Shown here piece by piece: positions 34,046-48,399 of a stretch of DNA of 64,000 bases. Source of the stretch: Arabidopsis thaliana (lineage: Eukaryota; Streptophyta; Magnoliopsida; Brassicales; Brassicaceae). The notes beneath the pieces are model-generated. The model saw only the letters and a program-made list of their open reading frames with translations, ran no database searches and was not told the DNA's origin. The stretch spans positions 11,711,151-11,775,150 of the forward strand of contig NC_003071.7 in assembly GCF_000001735.4 (NCBI RefSeq), in the 5' to 3' direction. Each line of letters starts with the position of its first letter. Positions within the stretch are counted from its first letter, which is position 1. The translations under genes were made by a program, and so were the position numbers.

Positions 34046-35225
34046 TCATTCATCTTCTTCATCACTCTCTACCTCTTCACCACTTCCACTTACGCTCCCG
34101 TCCTCGTTCTCATTATCTTCACCAACCCCGCTCCCATTTTCTTCCATGCTATGGTCCTCATTCCCGCTCTCTTCGCTCTCATTCCCATTCTCTTCCATGC
34201 TGTTTTCCTCATCCTCCTTCTCGTTCTCCTCATCATTCCCATTCTCTTCCGTATTTTCATCGTCGTTCTCCTCATCATTCCCATTCTCTTCTGTATTTTC
34301 ATCGTCATTCTCATCTTCCTCATCGTTTCCATTCTCATCCTCCTCATCGTTTCCATTCTCTTCTTCCGTGTTGTCATTCTCAGTCTCCTCGTCATTCCTC
34401 TTAGTTTCCTCATCTATTTTGCTTTTCCTTGCACCCTTTTGCGTAGATGGTTCTTCCTGTTTCCTCTTCTTCGTCTCTTTGGGCTTCGAAGCAGTTCCAC
34501 TTGAAGATTTCAAAGCAGCTCCACCAGCAGGATACGAAGCAGCTGCAGCACCCGCCTTTTTCCCCGCATTCTTCTTCTTAAAATCTGAAAACCAGTCATG
34601 TGGATTACACTAGGATTGACATCATAAGCTCAAAGTGCACACACCTAGGCCAGTGTCCATAACAAGACAAATCACAACCTAAGCCATTTCTACTAACACT
34701 CCATGAAAGTAACAACAGATAGTGACAATAGGATCTTCATCCGAACAAAACACTTACCTTCAAGAGAAGATTTAAGCGGCTCCAAAAATTCTGAAAAATC
34801 CATTTCTTCTAATGCCTTAAACACATCATCAGCCTTCATAGTTTGTCTTCTTGCATCTTTACAAAAATCATTTGCCCTATATCATTCACCCCCAAATTAA
34901 ACTAAATCCATCAATTCGATCGATCACAATTCACAAACACTAACATTCATCAATTGAATCACATTAACATAAACCCAAACTTGGAACATTCCAAATCATT
35001 CACTATCATAGTGCAGAAATTCGAAAAAAAGTTAGGGTTTGTGAAGTGTACATACGTGGCGGAGAGGTAGTGGATGAAGATCCTCGCACTCTCTGAGAAT
35101 GCGAGCAAAGCTTCCTTGTGAATACTGACGTCATAATCCGGCGAACACTCCGACAGCTTCTTCTTCACCACCCGGCGCACAATAGCTAGCGGCAGCTCGT
35201 CCACCACCACTTTCTCCGACTCCAT
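34046..35225 (-). CDS. NF-YB11: Histone-fold protein NF-YB11 (POLE3/Dpb4-like)
   Basis: Three exons, 35056-35225, 34758-34876 and 34046-34584, give 275 residues. The histone fold (LPLAIVRRVVKKKL ... SIHKEALLAFSESARIFIHY ... ANDFCKDARRQTMKADDVFK ... ALEEMDFSEFL) is followed by a Lys-rich linker and a long acidic tail of repeated ENGNDEE and DDENTEE units. It is filed under NF-YB, but the pattern LPxAIVxRxVK, the KALEEMDF motif and the acidic tail match the POLE3/Dpb4 (CHRAC17) branch, a subunit of DNA polymerase epsilon and chromatin remodellers. That functional reading is inference. It is head-to-head with CML48, about 435 bp between start codons. I recall AT2G27470. Confidence 0.92.
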
Positions 35226-35345
35226 TCTTCTCTCCTCTCTCTCAGTCGCCGTCTTTCCCGCCTTTATGTTAATAATACAACAAAACACATCGGCCCAGTA
35301 AGCTGATCAGCCTATTAAAATATTTAAAAGCCCATATTCAAGTTT

Positions 35346-35545
35346 ATAAGCACTAAAGAGTTATGACCACGCCGCTCAATATTACCCGTTGGATTGATTG
35401 ACAAAATCCTAGCCGTCAAATCGTACTAGCAAATCGGCCCATTATTCAAATTGATAAGCACTAAAGAGTTATGAGCACGTTGTCAATCTCACCGTTGGAT
35501 AACCTTTATTAAATCTTCACCGTCCAATCGTAATACTAATAAATT
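35346..35545. repeat. 108-bp tandem duplication in a bidirectional promoter
   Basis: Two copies start at 35346 and 35454 with ATAAGCACTAAAGAGTTATG in both. Each copy also holds a CCGTTGGAT and a CCGTC[C/A]AATCG/CCGTCAAATCG motif. The region lies between the divergent NF-YB11 and CML48 genes. Confidence 0.8.
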
Positions 35546-35660
35546 CGATCAAAACACGAATAAGAATCGGAGTCGTCTTCAACCTCTGGAATTTGAGACA
35601 TCTTCGAATAACCAGATTCTCCGAATTCGAGCCATTTCTAAGAATTTCATACTCTGATTA

Positions 35661-36735
35661 ATGTCTTACTCAAACGCCTACGCACCGTCGGCACCGGAGC
35701 TACCAGAATCGTTCGTTCAGCAGCAGCACGATGGTGAAAGTAGATACACTTACGCGTATCCATCATATCAACCAACTCAGCAATTCAGCTCTTACTCCGG
35801 GATGTTTTCCCCGGAAACGCATCCGGAGATTGTGAGGAGCTTTGAGTCGGCGGATAGAAACCGGAGCGGATTTCTCGAAGAATCGGAGCTCCGGCAAGCG
35901 TTGTCGTTATCTGGGTACGATGGAATTAGTAACAGAACGATTAGGTTGCTGTTGTTTATTTACAAGATTCCTGTAGATTCTCTGCTTCGGCTTGGTAAAT
36001 TCACTTATTGCAGCTTTTGAAATTGGCTTTTTGATTTCAAATATGAATGATGTTACAAAATAGCCATGTTTCTACCTTTTTATGTAGGTCCTAAGGAGTA
36101 TGTTGAGTTATGGAACTGCCTTGCGCAATGGCGTGTAAGTGAACACTTATGTGGATCAATCTAGTTGAGGCAATGTGTGTATTCTTCTATGCCTTAAAAG
36201 TTAAAAATGGAGTGTTACTTTTCAATGTGTGTTCTTTTGTAGGCAATATTTAACAGGTACGATAGAGATAGGAGTGGAAAGATGAATTCTACCCAGCTCA
36301 GAGACGCTTTCTATAATCTCGGGTGCGTGCTTCCAACCTCGGTTCACCAGCTTATCGTATCTCAGTTTGATGATGGGACTGGCAAAACTGTTGACCTATG
36401 TTTCGACAGCTTCCTCGAGTAAGTTTTCTGTATGTTTTCATCGATTCTTGCGGTTCTTAATTTGTATACTAAGCATCATCGGTTTGTTTCCCTCATTTTG
36501 TTCTGCAGGTGTGGGATGATTGTGAAGGTATGATCTTTTAACCTCCATGAGAATTTCGACAATGTGTTTACATGAATCTAAACCACTTGAAATTGTTTAA
36601 AATGTGTCGTATGCTTATTAACAGGGATTGACAGAGAAGTTCAGGGAGAACGACCCTGGTTACACAGGCTACGCAACGCTCTCTTACGATGTCTTCATGT
36701 TGATGGTCATTCCGTTCATCGCCACCTATGATTAA
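35661..36735 (+). CDS. CML48: Penta-EF-hand calcium-binding protein
   Basis: Five exons: 35661-35994, 36088-36134, 36243-36418, 36509-36527, 36625-36735; 228 residues. A Pro/Gln/Tyr-rich N-terminus is followed by an EF-hand starting SFESADRNRSGFLEESELRQ, a linker helix (KEYVELWNCLAQW) and a second one starting NRYDRDRSGKMNSTQLRDAF. The third and later hands are degenerate (QFDDGTGKTVDLCFDSFLEC). This is the layout of the ALG-2/PDCD6 penta-EF-hand family, which senses calcium and pairs through the fifth hand. Exon 4 is only 19 nt. I recall AT2G27480 as CML48. Confidence 0.93.
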
Positions 36736-36936
36736 TGGTCACTTGCTACTTCTTTCTTTTTCTCAATCACAGATTCAAGTTGTATATAGATAATAGATGC
36801 CTGAGTACTGACTGAATAGGAGAGTGAATTCAAACTAGTGAATAGTGTAATAAGCTAATGCTGAAGAGAGCAAGAGAATAATAAATCAAAGCTTTAAGAT
36901 TATAACAAGTTTTTTAGCAGTAACAGAAGTGAAATG

Positions 36937-37883
<947 letters not shown>

Positions 37884-38060
37884 TCAGGAACACTTATATT
37901 TTCCCAGTGTACAAGTTACAATTGGTTTCTTCAGGATTTTCCTTCAAGAGTAGTAGACAAAACCAGAAATACACAAGTTAAGGATCTGACAACGTATTTG
38001 AATCACACAAAATAAAAATAAATACTGAATCAGGGTTTTAGAAATCAATGAACAAAGCAA

Positions 38061-38435
38061 AATTGAACATGAATAGAGTAACCACAGATATTGAAAAATC
38101 AATGAACAAAGAAGTTTTTTTTTTATTTGTCAAAGAAATGAACAAAGAAGCTAATTGGCAATAAACCATAGATAAAGAGACATCGGCTCGAACAGGAAAA
38201 ACAGAAGAGTGGAGAATACGAAAGAGTAACCTCCTCAGCCACCGGAATACGAAGAAATCGACGCCGTAGATGGACAAAAAATTGGGGTAATTAATTGACT
38301 ATAAACATCAAAGTGACTGGACCAATTTAATCCTTTCTATCTATGAATCTAAAGCTAAGTTGAACATGAATTGAGTAGCCATACATATTGAAACATCAAT
38401 TGAACAAAGAAACAAATTGGCAATAAACCATAGAT
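38061..38435. repeat. Imperfect direct duplication upstream of COAE
   Basis: Copy A (38061-38173) and copy B (38358-38435) share TTGAACATGAAT[A/T]GAGTA, ATATTGAAA[A/C]ATCAA and AATTGGCAATAAACCATAG. Copy A has about 35 extra bases containing a T run. Confidence 0.8.
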
Positions 38436-40883
38436 GAATTCAACAATTGTTGAGGAGATGTTTTTTACTGCATTTTAAACCGATACTGTATCACCACATC
38501 TTATGAATTCAAAACTAAAAACATACAACTTCAAACACAGACATATCCAACCAAAAAGATAGAATCTGCAGCTTATGAATTCAAACACATCATATACAAC
38601 AAGAGGAAAGATAAAAACCCAAATAGCAACGGAAGCAACAAAGGCCAAATTCTCAAGCAATTCACATACAAAACATGTCTGAACTACTAATAGAAACTCG
38701 ACATGTACCTATTCGTATCGAGAATAAATGAATCGACCCACAATTTCAAATCAAATATGAATCAACCCACAAGTTCATAGCTACACAAAATTCAATTTTT
38801 CCAGACCAACCTTTAGAGAATCACCTTTAGAGAACACACGAACACTAACACACTTTAACCCAGATTTCTTTGAGCTGAAACTATTAAACCCCAAACATAT
38901 GAATCAGATTCCAAAAATAGAGAATCTATCAAAGTGTAAAAATAAGAAAGATGAAAGATATAGAGAGACAAATCAAAACTTTTCTCACAATCGATGAAGA
39001 GATAAAAAAGAAAGAGATCGAAGAAAAGATTGAAGAAGAAGAAGAAGAAGAGAGCGTTTGAAGAAGAAGAAGAGAATTTTATATCGAAGAAAAAACAAAA
39101 AAAAAGAAACAATTAAGAAAAGAAAAAAGTTTTAAGCCATTGAAGCCCGAAACCTTTTCTCTACTTTGATTTAATTAGGGCTTTTAATTTATTTAGTGGG
39201 CTAGGACCGGCCCTAAATGTTAAGCCCGTTTTAACATCCCTAGGTACATATAATTGTGAACACTATACGGGCACACGATTAACCTTTTCATCAAAATAAG
39301 GTAGCGATGAATGATTTCAGTTTTGGCTAACAAATTACAAAAAAAAATTGCTTTATGTTCAAACATAGCTAGATCTTCAAAATATATTATGGAGATACAT
39401 AATAATTCAACATGCATGCTCTTGATATAAATTTGGATTCTATTAATATTAGGTTTTATTACCTTCCATCTTGGATACATGTACATTACATACGTGTTGG
39501 ATTGGAAAGAATGTTAGAAAACATAATAGCCATAATCCTCATGAAAAGGAAGGACAGCCGTGTGTGGGTAATGGGTATAGAGAGACCTTCGTGGAAAAAA
39601 TTAGTGATCCCAAATATACGTGAACGCATATGCACTCATCAATACTATACTTTGACTTCACATCTCTAGCTCGAATTAAAGTTTGATACAAGAAAAAAAA
39701 ATCGAAATTAAAATGACCTTTAAAAAAAATGACATCTTTATAGTTTATACCAATTAATTATTTGACAGCTTGACACTTCACCAAGACCCACATTGATAGT
39801 GTGACACCTTGAACGGATCAGATTCGAATATGTAATAATGGCAGATCGAGCAAGAAGTTTCATGGACCCATATATATGTACTTTTTTTTATTTGTACAAG
39901 TACGTTTGTTATATGCATAGTTAGGAACTTTTGATAGATACTGAAATGGGAATGCCTTCCAGAAAGAAAAAAAACGCATTCTTGAGAGTGTTTGGCACCA
40001 TGTCAGTACCCAATGTAGTTTTGTAAGGTGGCTACCACATGTCATGTATTGATTAGCTGTCTTCTAAGCATCCAAAAACTAACCCACATTAGGTGATTAT
40101 TACATATCATTATATGTCTTATTTCACTTATCATATAGAAATTCACACATTATTAATCAATATTTTTTTACTAATTTCTAATAAGGAAATTAGGAAAACA
40201 GATTTGCGTCCACTATAACATCCACGTAAACTTCGAAGAAGCTTTTGTTGAAATGTTTCCGCAACTGTAGACTAATTTCATAACCATTGAAAAACTCTAT
40301 AAAATTCATGAATTAATAATTACGTTTAGAGACTGTTGTGAGACCCTACCGCGTGGTAATGCCGAAGGTAAAATGAATAGATATTTGAAAAGAAACACTT
40401 TTGATGGAACAAACCGACTTTTTGACAATCTCATTAAACTATTGTTGATGGTACCAATGGACTTTTGTATAGCTGAAGTTGTGAGGAACATTTTTTTTTA
40501 TCACGAGATATGATTCACATGATCATAGCAAGTTGAAAGTTAACCAAAAGTGGTGTGACCCACATTTAACTATGTTAATAACATACTAATTTTGTAATAC
40601 ACACAAAAAAAATAGCATAATTACAAAAACTAGCTTACTGTATTTTAGAAAGAAATAAAAAGTTGAGCTAAAGAGAAAACAAAGATATTTAAATTGATTG
40701 GTTAAATTGTGGATCACTAGATAGATAAACTTTTTCTTTGGTGAATAATAGATAGATAAACTTAGTATTTAATGATGTATCATTAAGGAACTTAAATAAA
40801 AGCTCACATATACTCTTAGCATAATCACATAAAATTGGCTTTCAATGTTTTAGAAAAATAATTGAGCTAAAAAGTAAACAGGG

Positions 40884-40909
40884 ATATATATATATATATA
40901 TATATATAT
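40884..40909. repeat. (AT)n microsatellite
   Basis: About 13 uninterrupted AT units. Confidence 0.9.
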
Positions 40910-41213
40910 TGATGGAAATTGGTTGAAAATTGTGGATTTAGATGGATACGTTCAGTTTTTAACTATTTATCATTGAAACTTGGGTTGCAGAAACATAAAA
41001 CCTAATAAAATTATATTTACTCACAGATTCTTTATAATATTTTAGCACAATTTAACAAACAAATTGTTTAAACATTTTTCCAGTCAAGGAATAAATTAAT
41101 TTTTTTAATTTTTGTGAATCCAATACATGACAAAGAATTGTATACCTCACCTATAATCAACTAACATATTAAAACAAAAATCCTACAAGGACAGACAAAG
41201 ACACAAGCGAAGC

Positions 41214-42694
41214 TTATCTCATCCTCATCTTGTCGCCCATATCGAGTATGAACCAAGCCACAGCCAAACCCATCACGACTCTCCACAAATTCAAAATCTG
41301 CACAATTATTCAACATCCACATTATCAATATCTTATCATATATAATCATATATATATATATATATATTCCTTAATTTTAATCATAACATAATATATAAAC
41401 TAATAGAAAGTAAAAATTCTATTGTTTTTAGAACATTTTCTCAAAACAATAATGAAACAAAACGTTAAAAATGTAAATATAAAAAATGAAAAGAGGAATT
41501 TACCTTAATTGTAGTTGCCCTTGAAGTATAGATAATATCAGGTAAATAACCTTGCATACCGACATTGTAAACCGGTTTACCATCCGGATAAAAAAGTCCA
41601 TAATTCCTCTCAGAAACCGGACCCGGTTTAAGATTCTCATTAAACAGAGCAAACACATAAACATCAATAGGAACAGATTGCTTCGCCGGAGTTCCTTTCC
41701 TCTGCTGAATCAACTTCAACAAATTCCCATTATACAAAGCCGCGTTCTCCGGCGAAGCTCCAATCTCATTCTCATCTCCTTTAGAAGGCCAACCGGTTTC
41801 CGATATCCGAACCTCGATATCGGTATGTCCCAAAGTCTTAATGGCAGAGTAAAGCGCATCAACTTGAGCAAACAACATGTTGTCATAATGAAGATTAGTG
41901 TTTGGATCAACCATACCTTGATTAGGTTGAAACAAAACATACTCTAATGGAACTTCTTTAGGACTATCTTTATAAGCAAAAAAGGGATAAGCATTTATCA
42001 AGAAAGGTGATTCGATTTGAGAATGAAAATCAAGAAGTGGTTGAAGATATTGAATAAACTCTTCTTTGAATGATCCTGAAGAAGGAGGATAAGATGTTGA
42101 AAGAATGTCTAAAGAATGAGCTGAAGTTACGGTTACTTGTTTCTCTAAACCAAGATTGGTTAAAGCAGCGTAAACCGATTTCATAGCCGGTAATAGGCTT
42201 TGGATGAGGACATGATCATTGGTTTTGAAGATTTCGTTGCCGACAACTATTGAGGTTATTCGTGTTTTTGAGATATGTGGTTCAAGTCTTTGTTGTAACC
42301 AATCTTGAGCTTTGGTTGGATCTGTTGACATGTTTTGAAGATACTCGTTGCCTAAACCGATCATGAAATCTACTTGTGAGTTTGAGAAGGAGAAGAGGAC
42401 GTTTGGATCTGCGTCGTAGAGTTTTACTCTTGTGATGTTTAGTGATCGAAGGAGCACGGCGACTCTTGCCGGAGATGGGAGGTTGTTTGCTATTTGGCCG
42501 TAGTTGATTCCCACACCTTGCCCTTTAATTCTCTCTACATAGAACAAAAAAAAAAACACACACCCAATTAGAATCTAAGTTGAAGCAAATTTACATGCTC
42601 AAAACAAATATTGAAGGAGGAGGAGGAAACCTGAGAGAGTAAGAAAGAGGAGGAGAAGAACTCTGAAGAAGAAGGAGAGACTATGTGTGGCCAT
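41214..42694 (-). CDS. BG14: Glucan endo-1,3-beta-glucosidase (GH17)
   Basis: Three exons, 42631-42694, 41504-42534 and 41214-41297, give 392 residues. Exon 1 encodes the signal peptide MATHSLSFFFRVLLLLFLTL. The GH17 barrel begins GVGINYGQIANNLPSP. The acid/base Glu lies in SIVVGNEIF and the nucleophile Glu in VRISETGWPSKGD. Exon 3 adds ILNLWRVVMGLAVAWFILDM, a hydrophobic end that would suit a GPI signal or membrane tether, though it is followed by a basic tail (GDKMRMR). There is no X8/CBM43 module. The enzyme hydrolyses 1,3-beta-glucan (callose) at the cell wall. I recall AT2G27500, beta-glucanase 14. Confidence 0.92.
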
Positions 42695-42719
42695 GGCAAG
42701 AATCTCCTTCTACGACGTC

Positions 42720-45540
42720 GTTTTTTTAGCTCCTCTTCTTCTTTTTCTTTTTTCCTTTTGAGTTTTAGTTTTTGGTATTAAGAATATATAAGAGACGGTG
42801 GAATTTGGAAAGTTTCAACTGTTCTTTCTTCGTTTCTTGCTTTCCGCGTTCGTCAAATAGCTCTAACCAGGTGTCTCTCATTAATGCATATACCTATGCC
42901 TAAACTTATATTCCTATATTACATACATTACATATTTTATTTGTTTTTTTCTTCCTTTTTTGGTATCAAGTTTGACATATTTCTTTTTTGGTACAAGAAA
43001 AATAAATAAAGAGAATCCAATAAGAAGATAACCCAATAGTAATTGGTAATTCATTAGGAATTTTTTTTCTAACAAAAAAGTTTTTAATCTAGAATCTATT
43101 TATTTTTTTTTTTTCAATCGATCATTTAATGAAATAAAAACTTTTTTTTTTTTTGGATGTTTACTTAGTACACCCGTAAGTCGTTAAACTATCGACATCG
43201 AGTTTTACTATTATTTTTGGTTATAAACTTATTATAGATATAAAATAATGTGCTTTATCAATTGCCTAAAAGTGTAGTTAAATATGTATGATTTTGATTT
43301 TACTTTATGCCCTTTACAGCTCAACTATATATAACGAATTTGGCTGGTTTCTTTAAATTACATGTATGTTAATCAAAGAGGAGGAATAAGTAGTAGGTTT
43401 AGTTAGATTTATGGATACAAATAATGTAAATCCAAGCTGTTCTACTTCTCTACCTTCCATACCTTGAATATTCTAATGTCAAATAGTTTATATACTATTA
43501 AATTTCACCTACAACGAAACGTCACTTGTAATGATTGTTTTCCTTACGTCAATTTACGTTACAATTTTTGACCTCTCTTTTGGAGAAATAAAAAACTGAT
43601 ACGGGAAGTTGATTTTTCGTCATTTCAGTTATTGCAGTCATTAATATACAAGTGGGTTATATAATATGATTTCAATTCCTACGTGACATTTAGATATTTT
43701 ATTTTCTAAAAAATATCAGGAGATTTACCGACATGGAAAGTAACGTTCCCTTTTGGTTCACATGTGGACGTGTGACGAAACATTATTAAAATATGAACAA
43801 CGATGGTTAAATATTGGGAGTGAGAATGGTCAACTTTTAAACTCTTCCCCAACTGGTCTTCAATTCAAACACTCCATGACCACTGGCGGCTTCAAACAAA
43901 AGCAAATTTCACGATTCACACGCACAAATCATATTCTAGTTTTATAAGTTTATCAAGTTGCAATTTGCATATTAGATCGAAGACAGAAAGAGACAAGTTA
44001 TGCAATATTTGTTTTCTTGTATCATGTAGTATGTATGATTGTTAGGATTCTTTACTTTGATCGTCAATGTTTCTAAAGTTTACAAGTAATGAAATAGCAC
44101 ACGTACGTCTCTTTAGAACTTGAGTTGTCAAACGTGTGGACCCTCTCCACCAGATTTTTACGTGTATGGTGTTTTGCATGTTGGATCAATCTTTTCTCTA
44201 ATCAAGGATTATAATTCTCTTTTTTTTTTTTTAATTCTTTATTTAACTCTACTTTGTTCTTCGTCAAAAAATTTTAAGCATCCATAATTCTCTGTTTTTG
44301 CTTTTTCTTATTTATATACATCCTTGAAGATCAGTTGCGAGGAGTAAATAAACATCTACCAAAGAAAACACAATCGAGGTTACTTAAAACATCAGTATAT
44401 ACTTCTCACCAAAAGAGAAAAAAAAAAAACATCAGTATACTGTCTTTTAACTTTCTAAAGTTTAGTTCAAAATACATTTTTTAGAGTTTTGAGGTGATTG
44501 GAAAGAAAATGAACTAATTAAACGATAGTGTTATAGTGACTTGTAACATTTAATATCTTTATTAGGGTTATCAGATTACTTTTTCCAGTTTCAAAATTAA
44601 CTATGAAACTATCTTTATTTGGTAAAAACATAATTTTAAAAAGTTACTTTTCAAAATCATATATTTCTATGTCGACGTACCAGCTCTAAATCAAAAAAAA
44701 AAAAAAAAAAAAAAAAATGTGGTTGTCCTTTAGCACTCTGATATTATTTGTCCAATATTCGGTACTGCCCACTTATATCTTTCACCAACATTTTTTATCA
44801 CATTTAATTATTAAAAAATCTAGTAAACAGTTTTTTTGGGTTAGAAATTATTCATAATAAAAAAATCAGAAAGTTAACTAAAATATGAGGAATTTAACAT
44901 GTAGCGTCGTGATTCGTTAAGGAAGCGTGAACCACAGAGACCGGCCATGTCTCGATCACCGCCTTTCTCTGTTACTGTCACCTGCCCTTCCTAACCTCGC
45001 CGCCTTCAACGCCTGATCCACTCACGTGCTTTTTAAATTTCTATCTCAAATAATCGAATATATTCATGTGTTTCAATTGATTTTTTTTTGTGTGTAGTAA
45101 AGATGTGTTTATAATTTCACTCAATGTAAAGAATTTAACAGATAGTTTCATACGAACTAATATTTAAAAATACATATAAAATCTAAAATTAGTATGATTT
45201 TGATGGACATGATGAGATATGTGGTGAACTATTATGGGCAAGAGGGAATCATCTAGTCATGACCACGCGTTCCACTGAAAATAATCTATATGAGCTCCAC
45301 TAAAATTGCTTAAAATAATTTACAATTTTGTTGCAAAAAAAAATCGCTAATGCCTTCTATATATATTAAAGCTTGTGCTCCATTTTGTAACTTTTATATG
45401 CTAATCTAATATAGTCTTAAATGTGAGTTGTATTTTTCATTGATTGCATATAAGACATGCTTTATTGACTTGTTCGCGAAGGATCTGACCTAATCGAAGT
45501 CAGGAAATTACTTGGAGAGCACTCAAAGAACAGGATGCTT
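42720..45540. other. 2.8-kb intergenic stretch
   Basis: AT-rich with A and T runs (for example about 24 A near 44693-44717). A 64-codon frame at 43753-43947 has no domain. A short GC-richer patch near 44930-45020 contains a G-box-like CACGTG but no gene. Confidence 0.5.
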
Positions 45541-45595
45541 ATGTCAAAGGTGGAGAATCAAGAGTGATGAATTTTGATTAGATTCTGATGCATTC

Positions 45596-46679
45596 ATGGT
45601 AGCTCGGATACTCTCATACCTTAAACTTCCGACAGGCGATTCCGTTAAGACGAGCGTTTTGTCGAAGAGATGGGAATTTCTCTGGCTAATGGTTTCAAGT
45701 TTGGACTTAGACGTCATCAACTTGTCTCGTGACGGCGGAGAAGCCTTGGCGAGGTTCATGCACATGTTTCTAGAGTTGAACCGTGGATCATCATCATGCC
45801 TGTAAAAGTTCAAGATAAAGTATGCTCATTCTCATAATGGACTTCTTTCGATTTTGTCCAAGAAGAGAAAGCATGACGACTCCATGGACGACTGTAACAA
45901 AAGAGTCATGGAGTGGATAGCCGAAGTAGTCCACGGCGGAGTTCAACATCTAGATGTTGATGCCAAAACGTGCGGGATAATTCAATCTCATCCAGATATA
46001 TATAAGAGCACAATGTGTTCACCTTCTGTAGATTCCATGCCTAAGTATGTTTATGTGAGCAAGACAGTGGTGTCTTTAAAGCTCGTAAAGGTAGGGCATG
46101 AGGATCCCAAGTTTGTTGTTTCTCTACCTAGTCTCAAGATGATGCATCTAGAAAACATTCTTTACAAGAATCATGGTGTTCTTTTGATTATAAAGATGCT
46201 CCTCTCAGGCTCTCCTGTTCTTGAAGTTCTTACCTTGGTAAGACATTTTGATTGATGATAATAATAACTCTAAACTTCTGTCTTTTAAACTCATCTACTT
46301 GCATTTTTCGCAGGACTTTCCCGGTTTAACGGAGGCAAAATAAATCTTGTTTTGAAAGGAGTTTTCTGTTCCAGTTCTAACAATGCCAAGGAGTAATTTG
46401 GATTTAGTGCAAGACTATTTTTATTCATGTAAGCCAGGGGAAATAGACCTTACTAATGTGCCTCTGTGTATGCAATCGACGCTGAAGTATGTTAAGATCA
46501 ACAAACTGATAACGAAGGAGGAAAGTGGGATTAAAGTAGTGAATTACTTTCTTGATAATTCAGCAGTCCTCAAGAAACTGACACATTCTTCTATGGAGGA
46601 GATTCAAGAGCCAGAGAGCTTCATGAAGCTTCTTACATCCACCAAGCTTTCTCGCAACTGCCAAGTTTTCATTCATTGA
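45596..46679 (+). pseudogene. Decayed F-box/LRR/FBD gene
   Basis: The order of parts is that of an FBD-type F-box gene: SVLSKRWEFLWLMVSSLDLD at the F-box, an LRR-like middle (PKYVYVSKTVVSLKLVKVGH; LVVSLPSLKMMHLEN-like), then the FBD part VPLCMQSTLKYVKINKL and YFLDNSAVLKKLT. The F-box start before 45596 is interrupted by a stop, an in-frame TAA at 45803-45805 splits the first exon, and after an intron (donor near 46238, acceptor near 46314) stops and a frame change precede the FBD. A shorter FBD-only product from 46383 is possible, and I recall AT2G27505 as 'FBD-like'. Confidence 0.75.
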
Positions 46680-47130
46680 CATGCAAATGATGATGCTGGT
46701 GAACACGTAAAGCTTTTTTCATTGAACAATAACAATAGTGTATTCTTGTTTCTTCTTACCTCTGTTTTGATTCTTAATCAATGTAATATTCATATAGTTA
46801 AAAGCCTATTTTAACATGTTACTGAATGATAATGATGTCTACTTCATATCTATCAAGTGAGGAAAAGAAAACAAGTTCAAGATGATCCAGTAATGAACAC
46901 ATTAACCAATTATATAACAAGAATGATTGGTTGAAACTTAACCATTTTATTAACCAATTGCGACCCGGTGACGATTCATGAACACTAAAAGGCATATCTT
47001 GAGTCATTTTCATACAAATGCATACCTTTAAAACCACACAAATCCGTAGAACGAAACTGATAACCATAATATCTAAAAAGATCACTCAAATAACAATTTT
47101 TTCATCATTACCAAATAGAGAGACTTTGAC
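46680..47130. other. Shared 3' region of the FBD relic and FD3
   Basis: No gene seen. It holds the FD3 3'UTR. Confidence 0.5.
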
Positions 47131-47604
<474 letters not shown>

Positions 47605-47611
47605 TTATCAC

Positions 47612-48255
47612 CTGCGTTTATAAACAAGTTTAGCTTCAGGGTTTCTTCATAGTGATACAATCTAACAAATCAAACTGTTCCAGAGAAATAAGAACCAAAA
47701 CTGAGAGAAAATTGTGAGGATGTGCATCACAAGTAGCAATGGAAACAAGAACCAAAAACTTATCTGTTTCCAATAGCAAATATGATGTGAAAATTAGTGT
47801 ATGGAGCGTAATGAGAAGATGCAAGCTTAAAGCTATATTAGATCTTCACTCGATGCTCCAAAAACATGACTAAATGACTTACTTAACAATCACTAAAACA
47901 TGTTTAATTACTTATCATCAAATAGATTCTAAAGTCGATCAAAGTAGCTTAATGGCAAAAATAAACCTACAACAGACTTGTAACAAGATTCACTAAATAA
48001 CAACAAAAAAATTCACAATTAAGGAGATGATTAGCATCTGAATAGCAACGATACAGGATCAAATCGGTCACTATCAGATAACGAAAAAGAGAAGAACAAC
48101 GAAATCGAAAGATATTTGATTGTTTTTTTTTGTCCCCACAAGAAGTCAATGAAAAAACAAAAAACAAGGAACAAGTAAACATCGCTGATCAGATCAAATT
48201 CTAGAAACAAATATCAGAGAGAATCGAAGCTAATAAAGTCAAATCTGAAACTTAC
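47612..48255 (-). other. 5'UTR intron of FD3
   Basis: Donor CTAC|GTAAGTTTC at 48256/48255 and acceptor ACGCAG|GTGATAAAC at 47612/47611, only 13 bases before the ATG at 47598. The leader exon above it is CT-rich (minus strand, 48256 to about 48340). Leader introns of this kind often raise expression. Confidence 0.7.
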
Positions 48256-48399
48256 GTAGAGAGGTAGCGAGAGAGAGAGAATTAGGGAAGAAGGTGGCGG
48301 AGAGTGCGAGAGGGGGTTGGTGGAGGAGTCTTGAGAGGTGGAAGCAAAATATATAAAAGGAGAGAGCAGTGTGGCTTTTGGAAGGCCGTGACGGCCCAA

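Noticed and set aside
34040-34613. 155-codon frames opposite the NF-YB11 tail
   Set aside because: Complement of the Glu/Asp repeat, giving Ser/Phe/Leu-rich runs. Not a gene.
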